A stretch of 64,000 nucleotides of DNA from BOG-908 sp964244615 (lineage in GTDB: Bacteria; Pseudomonadota; Alphaproteobacteria; Acetobacterales; Acetobacteraceae): assembly GCA_964244615.1 (NCBI GenBank), contig CAXTJP010000003.1:24039-88038 (forward strand), in the 5' to 3' direction. The position numbers and the translations under genes were made by a program. Positions 48,562-56,415 of the stretch are shown piece after piece (within the stretch, counting starts at the first letter, position 1; each line of letters starts with the position of its first letter). Under the pieces are notes generated by a model, which saw only the letters and a program-made list of their open reading frames with translations, ran no database searches and had not been told where the DNA came from.

Positions 48562-49220
48562 GGCCGTCCGGTCTCGTGCAGGTCGGACACCCGTGGCGGC
48601 GGCGGGAAAGCCGGACAGAGAGCGGCGACGGCAGCGGCGTCGATCGCAGCGAGCGGCGGGATTGTCGCCAGGATGGCGACCGCGCCCAGCCGCGCGATCG
48701 CCTCGGCATTCTCGTCCGGGCCGGGACCGACCAGCACCACGCCCCAGACCGCAAGGCCACGCGACCGCAACGCCTCCAGCGACAGCAGGGTGTGGTTGAT
48801 GGTGCCGAGCGTGCTCCGTGCCACCAGCAGCACCGGCAGGCCCAGGCGGCGCATCAGATCGGCCATGCTGCACCCTGCCCCCAGCGGCACCAGCACACCG
48901 CCCGCACCTTCCACCACGATCGGCGCCCGCCCCTCAGGAAGGTCGAAATCCGTCAGCAAAACCTGCTGCCGCTCGTGCGCGGCGGCCGCTTCCGGCGAGA
49001 GGGGGGCGGCGAAGCCGAAGCGTGGCGGATGGATACGATCCGAAGCCGCGTCGGCCAGACGCGCCACGGTGGCGCTGTCGCCCGCCTCCTGGGCAAGGCC
49101 GGTCTGCACCGGTTTCCAGTACTCGGCGTTCCAGCGACGCACGAGGCAGGCGGAGACGACCGTCTTGCCGATACCGGTATCGGTGCCGGTGACGAACACG
49201 CCCGGACGGTTCGGCATCAT
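48558..49220 (-). CDS. bioD: dethiobiotin synthetase
   Basis: 220 residues from ATG at 49220 (or the next codon at 49217). Converts 7,8-diaminopelargonate, CO2 and ATP to dethiobiotin. P-loop FVTGTDTGIGKTVVSACLV, catalytic YWKPVQTG (Lys), VVEGAGGVLVPL and LLVARSTLGTINHTLLSLEALRSRGL are diagnostic. The rest of the biotin operon is not here; instead it leads, with overlap, into a glycosyltransferase gene. Start set by the P-loop position; the longer open frame upstream is shadow. Confidence 0.95.
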   Translation of the reverse strand: MMPNRPGVFVTGTDTGIGKTVVSACLVRRWNAEYWKPVQTGLAQEAGDSATVARLADAASDRIHPPRFGFAAPLSPEAAAAHERQQVLLTDFDLPEGRAPIVVEGAGGVLVPLGAGCSMADLMRRLGLPVLLVARSTLGTINHTLLSLEALRSRGLAVWGVVLVGPGPDENAEAIARLGAVAILATIPPLAAIDAAAVAALCPAFPPPPRVSDLHETGRP

Positions 49221-49292
49221 AGGGTGGTGCTGCGGGGTCTGGGGCGCATGCCTGTGTGTAGCGCCAAACCGGCGCCGGCGGACACGGCGCAA

Positions 49293-49318
49293 AGGCCAGG
49301 GACCTGCGCCCCTGGCCT
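49293..49318 (-). terminator. terminator-like hairpin after the ferritin-like genes
   Basis: Arms AGGCCAGGG and CCCTGGCCT (49293-49301 with 49310-49318) and an 8-base loop, 20 bp beyond the stop of the ferritin-like gene. On the minus strand only TTTGCGCC follows, so the T-run is weak; factor-assisted or partial termination before bioD is likely. Confidence 0.55.
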
Positions 49319-49336
49319 CTCGTCGGTGGCGCAGCC

Positions 49337-50248
49337 TCAGGCCGAGACGATCGCGCCGTTGACGCCGTTCGGAAAGAACCCGCCGCTGGTCGTGCCGCCG
49401 CCATAGGCGATGGCCAGGATCTGCTGCGGCGTACGACGGTAAGCCTGCCCGTTCACGTCCACGTTGGTGAAGTTGTACGGGTTGCCGTCGGCGTCGGTGC
49501 CGTTGTCGTCGGGACCCACCGCCAGGACCGCGTTCGCCAGTTTCGACCGGAACGCGGAAATCGCATCGGTCGCAACGCCAGCACCGATGGCAGAGAGACG
49601 CGACCGTATCATGCCGACCTGATACCCCTCGACGCCGAGGATCGAGCCGGCATAGGTCAGGTTCAACGGGTTGGTCAGCGACGCGGCTGCACCGCACAGC
49701 GCGGTGACGCAGACGTCTTCCAGCACGTAGGCGCCGAGCAGGAACGACGTCTCGCTTTCGAACGGGTTGAAGGTCTGGCCGGCCGCGATGAGCCCGGCGC
49801 CCACCGCGAGGTCGGTCCAGGCCGTGTCGATGTTGATGGCCGGCTCGTCGATCGGCGTGCCGCCTTCCGCGGTGATCGCCTCGCGTATGACCGTCACGTG
49901 GGCGTACTCGTCAACGGCCAGTTGCTGCGCGAAGTAGCCGATGGCGGTGTTGTCGAACGGCACCAGGGCGCCCGTCGGCCGCATCACCCCGCCGCTGGTG
50001 CCGGTCAGGCTGGCCGGCAGCGCGCTGCCCAGCGCCGCCAGGTAATACTCGGCGCCGAGATACTCGAAGTTCAGCGCGAAGTTGAAGATGTCCGCGTCGG
50101 TGAGCGTGGCCGCCCGTGCCGGGGTGGGGACCAGGGTGGTGCCGGCGAAGACGGTGGCGAGGCCCGCGGCGCCCACGCCCGCATTGCGCATGAAGCGGCG
50201 GCGGTCGACGCCCTGTTGAAGGATCGTGTTGATCGGGTTGGATGGCAT
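49337..50248 (-). CDS. exported ferritin-like protein, copy with altered metal site
   Basis: 303 residues from ATG at 50248 with AGGAG upstream. Tat-like leader RRRFMRNAGVGAAGLATVFAG. Ferritin_2-type four-helix part: DADIFNFALNFEYLGAEYYLAAL (Glu ligands), AVDEYAHVTVIREAI (E-x-x-H), FESETSFLLGAYVLEDVCV, and GVEGYQVGMIRSRL where the usual final E-x-x-H reads E-x-x-Q. A C-terminal region ends YRRTPQQILAIAYGGG. It is 47 bp downstream of its paralogue on the same strand. Family members may act in stress resistance or surface structures; activity unknown. Confidence 0.88.
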   Translation of the reverse strand: MPSNPINTILQQGVDRRRFMRNAGVGAAGLATVFAGTTLVPTPARAATLTDADIFNFALNFEYLGAEYYLAALGSALPASLTGTSGGVMRPTGALVPFDNTAIGYFAQQLAVDEYAHVTVIREAITAEGGTPIDEPAINIDTAWTDLAVGAGLIAAGQTFNPFESETSFLLGAYVLEDVCVTALCGAAASLTNPLNLTYAGSILGVEGYQVGMIRSRLSAIGAGVATDAISAFRSKLANAVLAVGPDDNGTDADGNPYNFTNVDVNGQAYRRTPQQILAIAYGGGTTSGGFFPNGVNGAIVSA

Positions 50249-50294
50249 GGAAGTCTCTCCTGAGAACGATGGGTCGATCACTGCGATGGCTGCT

Positions 50295-51191
50295 TCAGCT
50301 CGTGGTGACCGCTCCGTTCATGCCGCTCGGGAAGAACAGGCCGGACGGGACGCCGGCGCCGGGCGTGCCGTAGACGACGTTGAGCACCTCCTGCGGCGTG
50401 CGCCGGAAGACCTGCCCGTTATAGTCGGAGTTGGCGAAGCTGAACGGGTTGCCGCCGGAAGCGCTCAGGTCGGTTCCGTTGTCCTGCACGCCCGACAGGC
50501 TCTGGCGCAGCGCGGAGATGGCGTTGGTCGCGGCACCGCCGCCGATCTCGGCGAGGTAGCTGCGTACGCAGCCGGCGTGCTCGGCCTCGACGGCCAGGAT
50601 GCTCGCGCCGTAGGCGATGTTGGCCGGGTTGGTCAGAAGCCCGGCAGCGCCGGCATAGGCGGTGACGCCCACGTCCTCGAAGATGTAGGCGCCGAGCAGG
50701 AAGTTGATCTCGCTCTCGAACGGGTTGAACGTCTGCCCCGCCGCGATCAGCCCGGCGGCAACGGCCAGGGTGGTGAAGCTCGCCATCAGGTCGATGGCCG
50801 GCTCGTCGACCGGCGTCCCGCCTTCGGCGGCGATGCCGATGCGCAGGAAGTTCACGTGCGAAAGCTCGTCGTTGGCGATGCGCTGCGCCCAATAGGCCAG
50901 GGCCGGTATCTGGAACGGCACCAGCGTGTTCGGCGGGGCGGTGACGGTGCCCGGGGCGGTGCCGGTGAGGCTGGCCGGCAGACCGCTGCCGGTCACAGCC
51001 CGCAGGTAGTACTCTGCTTCAAGGTATTCTAGGTTCAGCGCAAAGTTGAGCACGTCCGCGTCGGTGACCGTCGCGGCGTTGGCGCGCTTGCTGCCGAGCG
51101 CCGTCATTGCGCTGAAAGCGAGTGCACCCGCACCCAACCGGCCAAGCAGCCGCCGACCCGACACACCGTCGTCGACAACATCGTCATTCAT
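50295..51191 (-). CDS. exported ferritin-like protein, copy with complete ligand set
   Basis: 298 residues, ATG with AGGAG upstream. A twin-Arg-like leader (SGRRLLGRLGAGALAFSAM) precedes the ferritin_2-type helices: LNFALNLEYLEAEYYLRAV, IANDELSHVNFLRIGI (E-x-x-H), FESEINFLLGAYIFEDVGV and AVEAEHAGCVRSYL (second E-x-x-H intact). The tail ends FRRTPQEVLNVVYG, as in the neighbour. The two are roughly half identical by eye, so a tandem duplication. First gene of the pair, with ~280 bp of non-coding DNA upstream in which I saw no sure promoter. Confidence 0.9.
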   Translation of the reverse strand: MNDDVVDDGVSGRRLLGRLGAGALAFSAMTALGSKRANAATVTDADVLNFALNLEYLEAEYYLRAVTGSGLPASLTGTAPGTVTAPPNTLVPFQIPALAYWAQRIANDELSHVNFLRIGIAAEGGTPVDEPAIDLMASFTTLAVAAGLIAAGQTFNPFESEINFLLGAYIFEDVGVTAYAGAAGLLTNPANIAYGASILAVEAEHAGCVRSYLAEIGGGAATNAISALRQSLSGVQDNGTDLSASGGNPFSFANSDYNGQVFRRTPQEVLNVVYGTPGAGVPSGLFFPSGMNGAVTTS

Positions 51192-51474
51192 GGACTGTTC
51201 TCCTGGAATTGTAGCAACGCCGTGTTTGAGGCCGAACTGACTGGCAGGCCGCAGATACCCATTTGACGAACTCGCGTGAGCGCCGCCCGGATGTTCACGT
51301 TTTCGAGATGAACTTATCGACCGTCGTTACCAATCGCGTGCTCCGCCGAGGGGATAACCGCCGGTGGAGGCAGCCGCGTTGGTAAGAACGTGAACAGACG
51401 TCCAGAAGCCAAACACAAGACGGTGAGACTCTATGGCGTCGAAGGTTCATGGCCGGAGACGGAACCGGTCTTGC

Positions 51475-52395
51475 CTAGGCCTGCTCGGTCGAGACGCGGT
51501 GCCGCCAGTCCAGCAGCGTATCCTCCAGCGTCCGCTGCCAGGCGATGGCGGGGCGCCAGCCGAGCAGGGCATGGGCGGCGGACGCGTTCCCGCCCGCGAC
51601 CGGGATCTCGGTCGGGCGCAGGCGGTCCGCATCGGTCACGATCTCTGCTGCCACCCCCGACAACTCCAGCAGGTCGGCCAACACGTCGCCAACCCGGCGC
51701 GACGTGCCCGAGGCGACGTTGAGTATCGTTCCAGGGAGCAGGTGATCCGCCCGGGTCAGACACAGCGCATAGGCGTGGCAGACGTCGCGGACGTCCAGGA
51801 AATCCCGCAACGGGTTCAGCGCGCCCACGTGCAGGACCGGCGGCTGCAGCCCGGCCGCCACGCGAACCACCTGCCGGGCGAAGGCAGCCACCACGAAGGC
51901 GGCCGATTGTCCCGGGCCGGTGTGGTTGAACGGCCGCAGCCGGACCACCCGCAAACCTTCCCCGGCCATGGCGCCCAACGCCAGGTCGGCCGAGGCCTTG
52001 GTCGCCGCGTAGGTGTTCATCGGGGCGAGCGGCGTCTGTTCGGTCACCGGGCTGCCGGCCTGGAAGCTCCTGCCATACGCATCCGCACTCGACACGTACA
52101 GCAGCAGGCAGTCCGGCGCGTGCGCCCGCAACGCGCGTGCCAGCGCCAGCGTGCCGATCAGATTGACCTGCCAGGCGAGGTCCGGCTCGGCCCGTGCCGC
52201 CGGGATGGCGGAAATCGCCGCCAGGTGGATGCAGGCATCGGGCGGGTCCAGCCGGATCGCGTCATCGATCGCCCGGGTATCGCGAAGGTCGAAGGTCGCC
52301 TGGCTCAGGCTGGCTTGGGGAAGCTCCGAAGCGAGCACGCCCAGCAGGTGCCGGCCCACGAAACCGGCGCTACCGGTGACCAGGATCCGGCGCAA
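51475..52395 (-). CDS. rmd: NAD-dependent epimerase/reductase, GDP-6-deoxy-4-keto-mannose reductase type
   Basis: 306 residues from TTG at 52395, the only start just before the Rossmann motif RILVTGSAGFVGRHLLGVL. SDR-extended fold: DLRDTRAID, CIHLAAISAIP, the YVSSADAYG segment and active-site YAATKASADLAL (Tyr-x3-Lys), RLRPFNHTGPGQSAAFVV and DFLDVRDVCHAY. This pattern matches RMD, which reduces GDP-4-keto-6-deoxy-D-mannose to GDP-D-rhamnose. It lies 11 bp after gmd, supporting that pathway. GDP-fucose- or other-type reductase activity cannot be excluded. Confidence 0.85.
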   Translation of the reverse strand: MRRILVTGSAGFVGRHLLGVLASELPQASLSQATFDLRDTRAIDDAIRLDPPDACIHLAAISAIPAARAEPDLAWQVNLIGTLALARALRAHAPDCLLLYVSSADAYGRSFQAGSPVTEQTPLAPMNTYAATKASADLALGAMAGEGLRVVRLRPFNHTGPGQSAAFVVAAFARQVVRVAAGLQPPVLHVGALNPLRDFLDVRDVCHAYALCLTRADHLLPGTILNVASGTSRRVGDVLADLLELSGVAAEIVTDADRLRPTEIPVAGGNASAAHALLGWRPAIAWQRTLEDTLLDWRHRVSTEQA

Positions 52396-52406
52396 CGGCG
52401 CGCCTG

Positions 52407-53390
52407 CTAGGCTGCCAGTCGCGCGCGATGCCGGGACAGGTCGGCCTCCACCATCTCGGCGATCATGGCCTCGAGGCTCGTCTCCGCCTGCCACCCCAGC
52501 ACGTCGCGCGCCTTGGTGGCGTCGCCATGCAGGCGGTCGACCTCGGCCGGGCGCAGATGGTCGTTGCCGAGACGGATGAACTCGGCCGCGTCCAGCGACA
52601 CGTGGTTGAAGGCGAGGCGGCAGAACTCGCGGACCGTGATGCTGCGGCCGGTGGCGATGACGTAATCGTCCGGCACCTCCTGCTGCAACATGCTCCACAT
52701 GGCCTGCACGTAGTCGCGCGCATGCCCCCAATCGCGTTCGGCCTCAAGGTTGCCGAGGTACAATTCCGTGGCCAGGCCGAGCTTGATCCGTGCCACGCCG
52801 TCGGTGATCTTGCGGGTGACGAACTCGATCCCGCGCAGCGGGCTCTCATGGTTGAACAGGATGCCGCACGAGGCGTGCATGCCGAAGCTCTCGCGGTAGT
52901 TGATCGTCATCGAATGCGCGTAGAGCTTGGCGCAGGCATACGGGCTGCGCGGGTAGAACGGGGTCCGCTCGGATTGTATGGCGTCGGACGCGCGCCCGAA
53001 CATCTCCGACGAGGATGCCTGGTAGAAATGCGCCTTCGGCTGGACGAGGCGGATGGCTTCCAGCACGTTGACGGTGCCGAGCCCGGTGACCGCTCCGGTC
53101 AGGGTGGGTTGCTGCCAGGAAGCGGCGACGAAGCTCTGTGCGGCAAGGTTGTAGACCTCGTCGGGTGCGACACTCTGCAGCAGCCGGATCAGGCTGCCCT
53201 GGTCGAGCAGGTCGCCGTCCATCAACTCGACCTGGTCGGCGACGCCAAGCCAGCGCAGCCGGCCGCCCATCACCTCGGACGAGGCCGAACGCCTGATCAG
53301 GCCGACCACCCGGTAGCCGCGTTCAAGCAGGAACCGCGCAAGGTAGGCGCCGTCCTGGCCGGTCACACCGGTGATCAACGCTGTCGGCAA
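52407..53390 (-). CDS. gmd: GDP-mannose 4,6-dehydratase
   Basis: 327 residues from TTG at 53390 (AGGGG upstream); GTG at 53414 is an alternative. Makes GDP-4-keto-6-deoxy-D-mannose from GDP-D-mannose. Diagnostic segments: LITGVTGQDGAYLARFLLERGY, EVYNLAAQSFVAASW, FYQASSSEMFG (Ser/Glu of the active site), YPRSPYACAKLYAHSMTINYRE (Tyr-x3-Lys), GILFNHESPLRG, GNLEAERDWGHARDYV and RPAEVDRLHGDATKA. With the reductase gene it gives a route to GDP-D-rhamnose for surface glycan. The divergent GT4 gene 260 bp away may use it. Confidence 0.95.
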   Translation of the reverse strand: MPTALITGVTGQDGAYLARFLLERGYRVVGLIRRSASSEVMGGRLRWLGVADQVELMDGDLLDQGSLIRLLQSVAPDEVYNLAAQSFVAASWQQPTLTGAVTGLGTVNVLEAIRLVQPKAHFYQASSSEMFGRASDAIQSERTPFYPRSPYACAKLYAHSMTINYRESFGMHASCGILFNHESPLRGIEFVTRKITDGVARIKLGLATELYLGNLEAERDWGHARDYVQAMWSMLQQEVPDDYVIATGRSITVREFCRLAFNHVSLDAAEFIRLGNDHLRPAEVDRLHGDATKARDVLGWQAETSLEAMIAEMVEADLSRHRARLAA

Positions 53391-53652
53391 ATGACACCCC
53401 TGTTCAGCAATCACGTCCCGTGTCGGGCCCCGGCCCGGCAGCATGGTGGACAAGCCGGCCCGGCTTAGCACGACAGATGGCTCGCGACAGCCTATGGTCG
53501 GTCCAACCCGGAGCGCTGCCGCATCCAAAGATCCGTCTCGGCCGTTGACGGCAGCGTCCAATGCCGCAATTCGCTATGGCTGTCACGCCGGAAAGTCCGA
53601 GCCGACCGGCCAGCCCTGGTCGGGGCCAGTCCTGGTTGGGATAGGAGACCGA

Positions 53653-55161
53653 ATGGATGCGCTTCTGAGTGACGGCTCGACCGCGCTCGCCGACACCCGG
53701 GTGGACGCACCCGGTCCGTCGCTGCTGATGGATTTGCGCCCCTGTTACGAGGGCTTCGCCGGCATCCCGCAGGAAGCCCGCCTGCTGTTCGCGATGTTCT
53801 CGGGGTTTGCCCTGCGCCGTTTCGGCGGCCTGGCCTCGGGCGTGCATTTCACCTCGCGACGCGGCCGCGCCACCACGCCCTACGAGCGGGTTCTCGAACA
53901 GACCAAGGTGCTCATCGCACAGGACACCAAGCGGATACATTGGCCGGCCGGCCTGGCGCAGGTTTTGCCGGCCTTCCTGAAACGCCGCCTGTTCAAGCCC
54001 TACCTGCTGCTCACCGAATGGTCGCGCACCGAGCGCCTGGACCTGCAGATCGACCCGGAGCTGTTCAACGACTTCTTGTGGATGAAGCTGTTCGATCGGA
54101 CGTTGGCGCCGTCCGACCGGAAAATGCTGCTTCGTGCGGAGTATTTCGCGACCGAACTCGGACATGAATATGCGCGGTCGCTGACGATGCTGCCGCGCGC
54201 GTTCCAGCGGCGGGTGAACACGAACGGTTGGGACCTGTTCTTTGCAGCGTCGGTCTCGCCCTACCGGCTGGCGCCGGGAACGTCGGGGATGATCCGTTAC
54301 TACGACCCCCTGCCGCTGCTGAGCCCGCACACGATCGGCGAACCCTGGCCGCACGCGCTCAGCCACGGACGGATGCTGCAGCGGAACATGGATGCGGGCG
54401 CGCATTTCTATTGCGGTTCCGAACCGGTGCGCGACGACCTGCTGACCCTGTTTCCGCAAGCCGAGGCGCGCGTGCACACGATACCGGTGGCCGTGGCACC
54501 GGAATATTACCCGGACCGCCGGACCGACCGCGAGCTGCGCACGATCCTGGTCCGGCGCGCCAGCGCCGACACCGGCGGCGCTGCCGTGCTGCCGGCCACG
54601 CTGCCGAAACTGTTCATGGCCGTGTCCACGTTGGAGCCGCGCAAGAACTTCCTGAAGCTGTTTCGCGGCTTCGAAATCGCGCGCGCGCTGACCAGCGAAC
54701 CGATCCGGTTGCTGGTCGTCGCCAATCGCGGCTGGCGTTCGGAGGCCGAGCTCGGCGAACTCAGGAAGCTGGTGCGCGAGGGCGCCTTCCACCTCGACAA
54801 CGTTCCATTGGCGGAGCTGCGCATCCTGTACTCGATGGCGCACTGCGTGGTGGCGCCGAGCCGCGCGGAAGGTTTCGACTATTCGGGGGCGGAAAGCATG
54901 ACCTGCGGCACGCCGCTCCTGGCCTCCGACATCGCCGTGCACCGATGGGTCTACGGCAGCGCGGCCGAGTATTTCGACGCCTACGACGAGGCGCAGATCG
55001 GGCAGATGATCGCGCGCTTCGCCGAGCTACCGCGCGAATCCGGCCACCTCGCCCTGCTGCGAGACAGGGGCCTTCGCCAGGCCGAGCTCTACCGTCCGCG
55101 TAACCTGGCGCCGCGCTGGGAAGCGGCGATCCAGAGGCAGGTGGCCTTGGCGGACGCCTAG
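53653..55161 (+). CDS. GT4 family glycosyltransferase
   Basis: 502 residues from ATG at 53653 (GGAG 7 bases upstream). GT-B fold: an N-terminal half with LLMDLRPCYEGFAGIPQEARLLFAMF and a C-terminal donor domain with FMAVSTLEPRKNFLKLFRGFEIA, LLVVANRGW, HLDNVPLAELRILYSMAHCVVAPSRAEGFDYSGAESMTCGTPLLASDIAVHRWV. This E-G-F-x3-x-x-E-x-M-x-C-G-T-P signature is that of GT4. It stands opposite gmd/rmd, so a rhamnosyl- or mannosyltransferase is plausible. The cytosolic acceptor is unknown. Confidence 0.9.
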   Translation: MDALLSDGSTALADTRVDAPGPSLLMDLRPCYEGFAGIPQEARLLFAMFSGFALRRFGGLASGVHFTSRRGRATTPYERVLEQTKVLIAQDTKRIHWPAGLAQVLPAFLKRRLFKPYLLLTEWSRTERLDLQIDPELFNDFLWMKLFDRTLAPSDRKMLLRAEYFATELGHEYARSLTMLPRAFQRRVNTNGWDLFFAASVSPYRLAPGTSGMIRYYDPLPLLSPHTIGEPWPHALSHGRMLQRNMDAGAHFYCGSEPVRDDLLTLFPQAEARVHTIPVAVAPEYYPDRRTDRELRTILVRRASADTGGAAVLPATLPKLFMAVSTLEPRKNFLKLFRGFEIARALTSEPIRLLVVANRGWRSEAELGELRKLVREGAFHLDNVPLAELRILYSMAHCVVAPSRAEGFDYSGAESMTCGTPLLASDIAVHRWVYGSAAEYFDAYDEAQIGQMIARFAELPRESGHLALLRDRGLRQAELYRPRNLAPRWEAAIQRQVALADA

Positions 55162-55208
55162 ATCGGAATGCGTCCTTGAGTCGGCGCGGCCGGGCGCATC
55201 CCGCTCTA

Positions 55209-55328
55209 GCTCTTTGTTTTGTCGAGCATGTTCATGCGGCGGCTGACCGCGTCCAGCCGCATCATGCTCTTTGTTTTGTCGAGCATGTTCATGCGGCGGC
55301 TGACCGCGTCCGGCCGCATTATGCTCTA
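55209..55328. repeat. tandem pair of 57-bp RIME-like palindromes
   Basis: Two copies of a 57-bp unit (55209 and 55266) plus the first bases of a third at 55323. Each has TCTTTGTTTTGTCGAGCATG, then ATGCGGC...GCCGCAT and GAGCATG...CATGCTC pairings, so each can fold as a stem-loop. The 'CTCTAG-CTCTTTGTTTTGTCG...GCTCTAG' form recalls rhizobial intergenic palindromes (RIME-type). They lie between convergent genes and end at the hpnK stop. Confidence 0.8.
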
Positions 55329-56150
55329 GGCGCCCGAGCCGATGGCCGCCGCGTCGCCGTAGGTGGTCAGGCGAACGTCTTCGGGCAGAACGGCCTGCAA
55401 CAGGGCGGCGAGTTCGGCCGTGTGCTCGTAATCCGGCATCAGGGCCGCGAGCGCGGTCTCCCGTCGCGTGGCCGGGTGGAAATACAGCTCCGTCAGCCCG
55501 GCTGGAAGGCGGTCGATCAGGGCCTGGGTTCGCGCCGGGTTCATGTGCCCGGTCCAGGCCAGGCCGAGTACGCCATCGTTGGTCAGCAGGCCGGCCGTCC
55601 TGGCCTGGCGGCGAAGCAGCCCGCACCAACGGCGAAGCGCGCGGTCGCCCAGGGTGCGCGCCGTGCCGCTCGGCAGCCGCTCCGCGGGCACGCGCAAGGC
55701 GGCCAGCCCGTACTCGCGGCCGATATCGATCATCAGGCGGCCGACCGTCGGGTGCAGGTGCATGTGCTTGTGGGCGTTGGCGTGGTCCAGGACCAGGCCT
55801 GTGGCGCGAAACGCCGCGAACTGCGCGCGGATCTCGGCCGCGAGCTGGCTGCGGACGCGTCGCGAAAAGAAATAGGCGCAACCGAGACGGAACTGGTCGG
55901 ACGGAAATCGCCCGTCGCCATCCACCAGGTCGGGAATGCGCTCCGGCGGCAGCGTGGGCGTGCCTTCGATGACGACCAGGTGCAGGCCGACCGCGAGCCG
56001 GGGCGTGGCGCGCGCGCGGGCGACGGCGTCCGACGCTTCGGGCGCGGAGACCATCAGGCTGGCGCTGGTCAGGATGCCGCGCGTGGCGGCCTGCTCGACC
56101 GCCTCGTTAACGCCGATGCTGAGGCCGAAATCATCCGCGGTGGTGATCAG
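55326..56150 (-). CDS. hpnK: hopanoid deacetylase HpnK, 5' end probably frameshifted
   Basis: About 274 residues of readable sequence from LITTADDFGLSIGVNEAVEQ to the stop. YdjC/ChbG-type carbohydrate deacetylase: metal-binding TADDFG, VGLHLVVIEG, DHANAHKHMHLHP (His pair) and late TELYFHPA. HpnK removes the acetyl group from N-acetylglucosaminyl-hopanetetrol made by HpnI. No ATG, GTG or TTG lies in frame between repeat B copy 2 and TADDFG. A GTG at 56167 behind GGGAGGG is 17 bases from the CTG at 56150, one base out of frame, so a single-base deletion or assembly error is likely. Other ORF starts lie inside the repeat. Confidence 0.85.
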   Translation of the reverse strand: MITTADDFGLSIGVNEAVEQAATRGILTSASLMVSAPEASDAVARARATPRLAVGLHLVVIEGTPTLPPERIPDLVDGDGRFPSDQFRLGCAYFFSRRVRSQLAAEIRAQFAAFRATGLVLDHANAHKHMHLHPTVGRLMIDIGREYGLAALRVPAERLPSGTARTLGDRALRRWCGLLRRQARTAGLLTNDGVLGLAWTGHMNPARTQALIDRLPAGLTELYFHPATRRETALAALMPDYEHTAELAALLQAVLPEDVRLTTYGDAAAIGSGA

Positions 56151-56189
56151 GCGGCGCTCGCCTTCACCAGGCGCGTTGTTCCCTCCCGC

Positions 56190-56397
56190 GGCCTGCCTCT
56201 CAGGCCGATTGTCTTTCGTCCGGCCAACGCGGTTCAAGGCCAAGCCGCCTTCGGCGGTCGCGTCGCGAGCGCGGGGCCGCGACGGCCGGACGAAAGCAGG
56301 GCTGACATGAGGCAAAGGTGGCGGTGCGCAGACCTGTTCTTTCTTTGCAGACAGCCGCTTGCCGAACGCACGATCGGTGGCAAAGAGCGGCACCGTC
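56190..56397. repeat. dispersed palindromic repeat type B, copy 2
   Basis: Matches 16621-16869 in the same orientation. Core palindrome 56213-56296: CTTTCGTCCGGCC...GCGG pairs with CCGC...GGCCGGACGAAAG around inner GCCGCCTTCGGCGG. Flank: AGGGCTGACATGAGGCAAA, GCAGACCTGTTC, GATCGGTGGCAAAG. It starts 19 bp after the hpnJ stop and separates hpnJ from hpnK, breaking an otherwise tightly packed operon. Confidence 0.88.
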
Positions 56398-56415
56398 TCC
56401 CGACGAGCGAAAGCT

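Noticed and set aside
51192..51474. Extracytoplasmic-sigma promoter before the ferritin-like pair
   Set aside because: A GAAC...GTT pair is present but the spacing (21 bases) is too long for an EcfG-type promoter.
55209..55328. Possible CRISPR array
   Set aside because: Only two full units in direct tandem with no unique spacers; each unit is itself palindromic.
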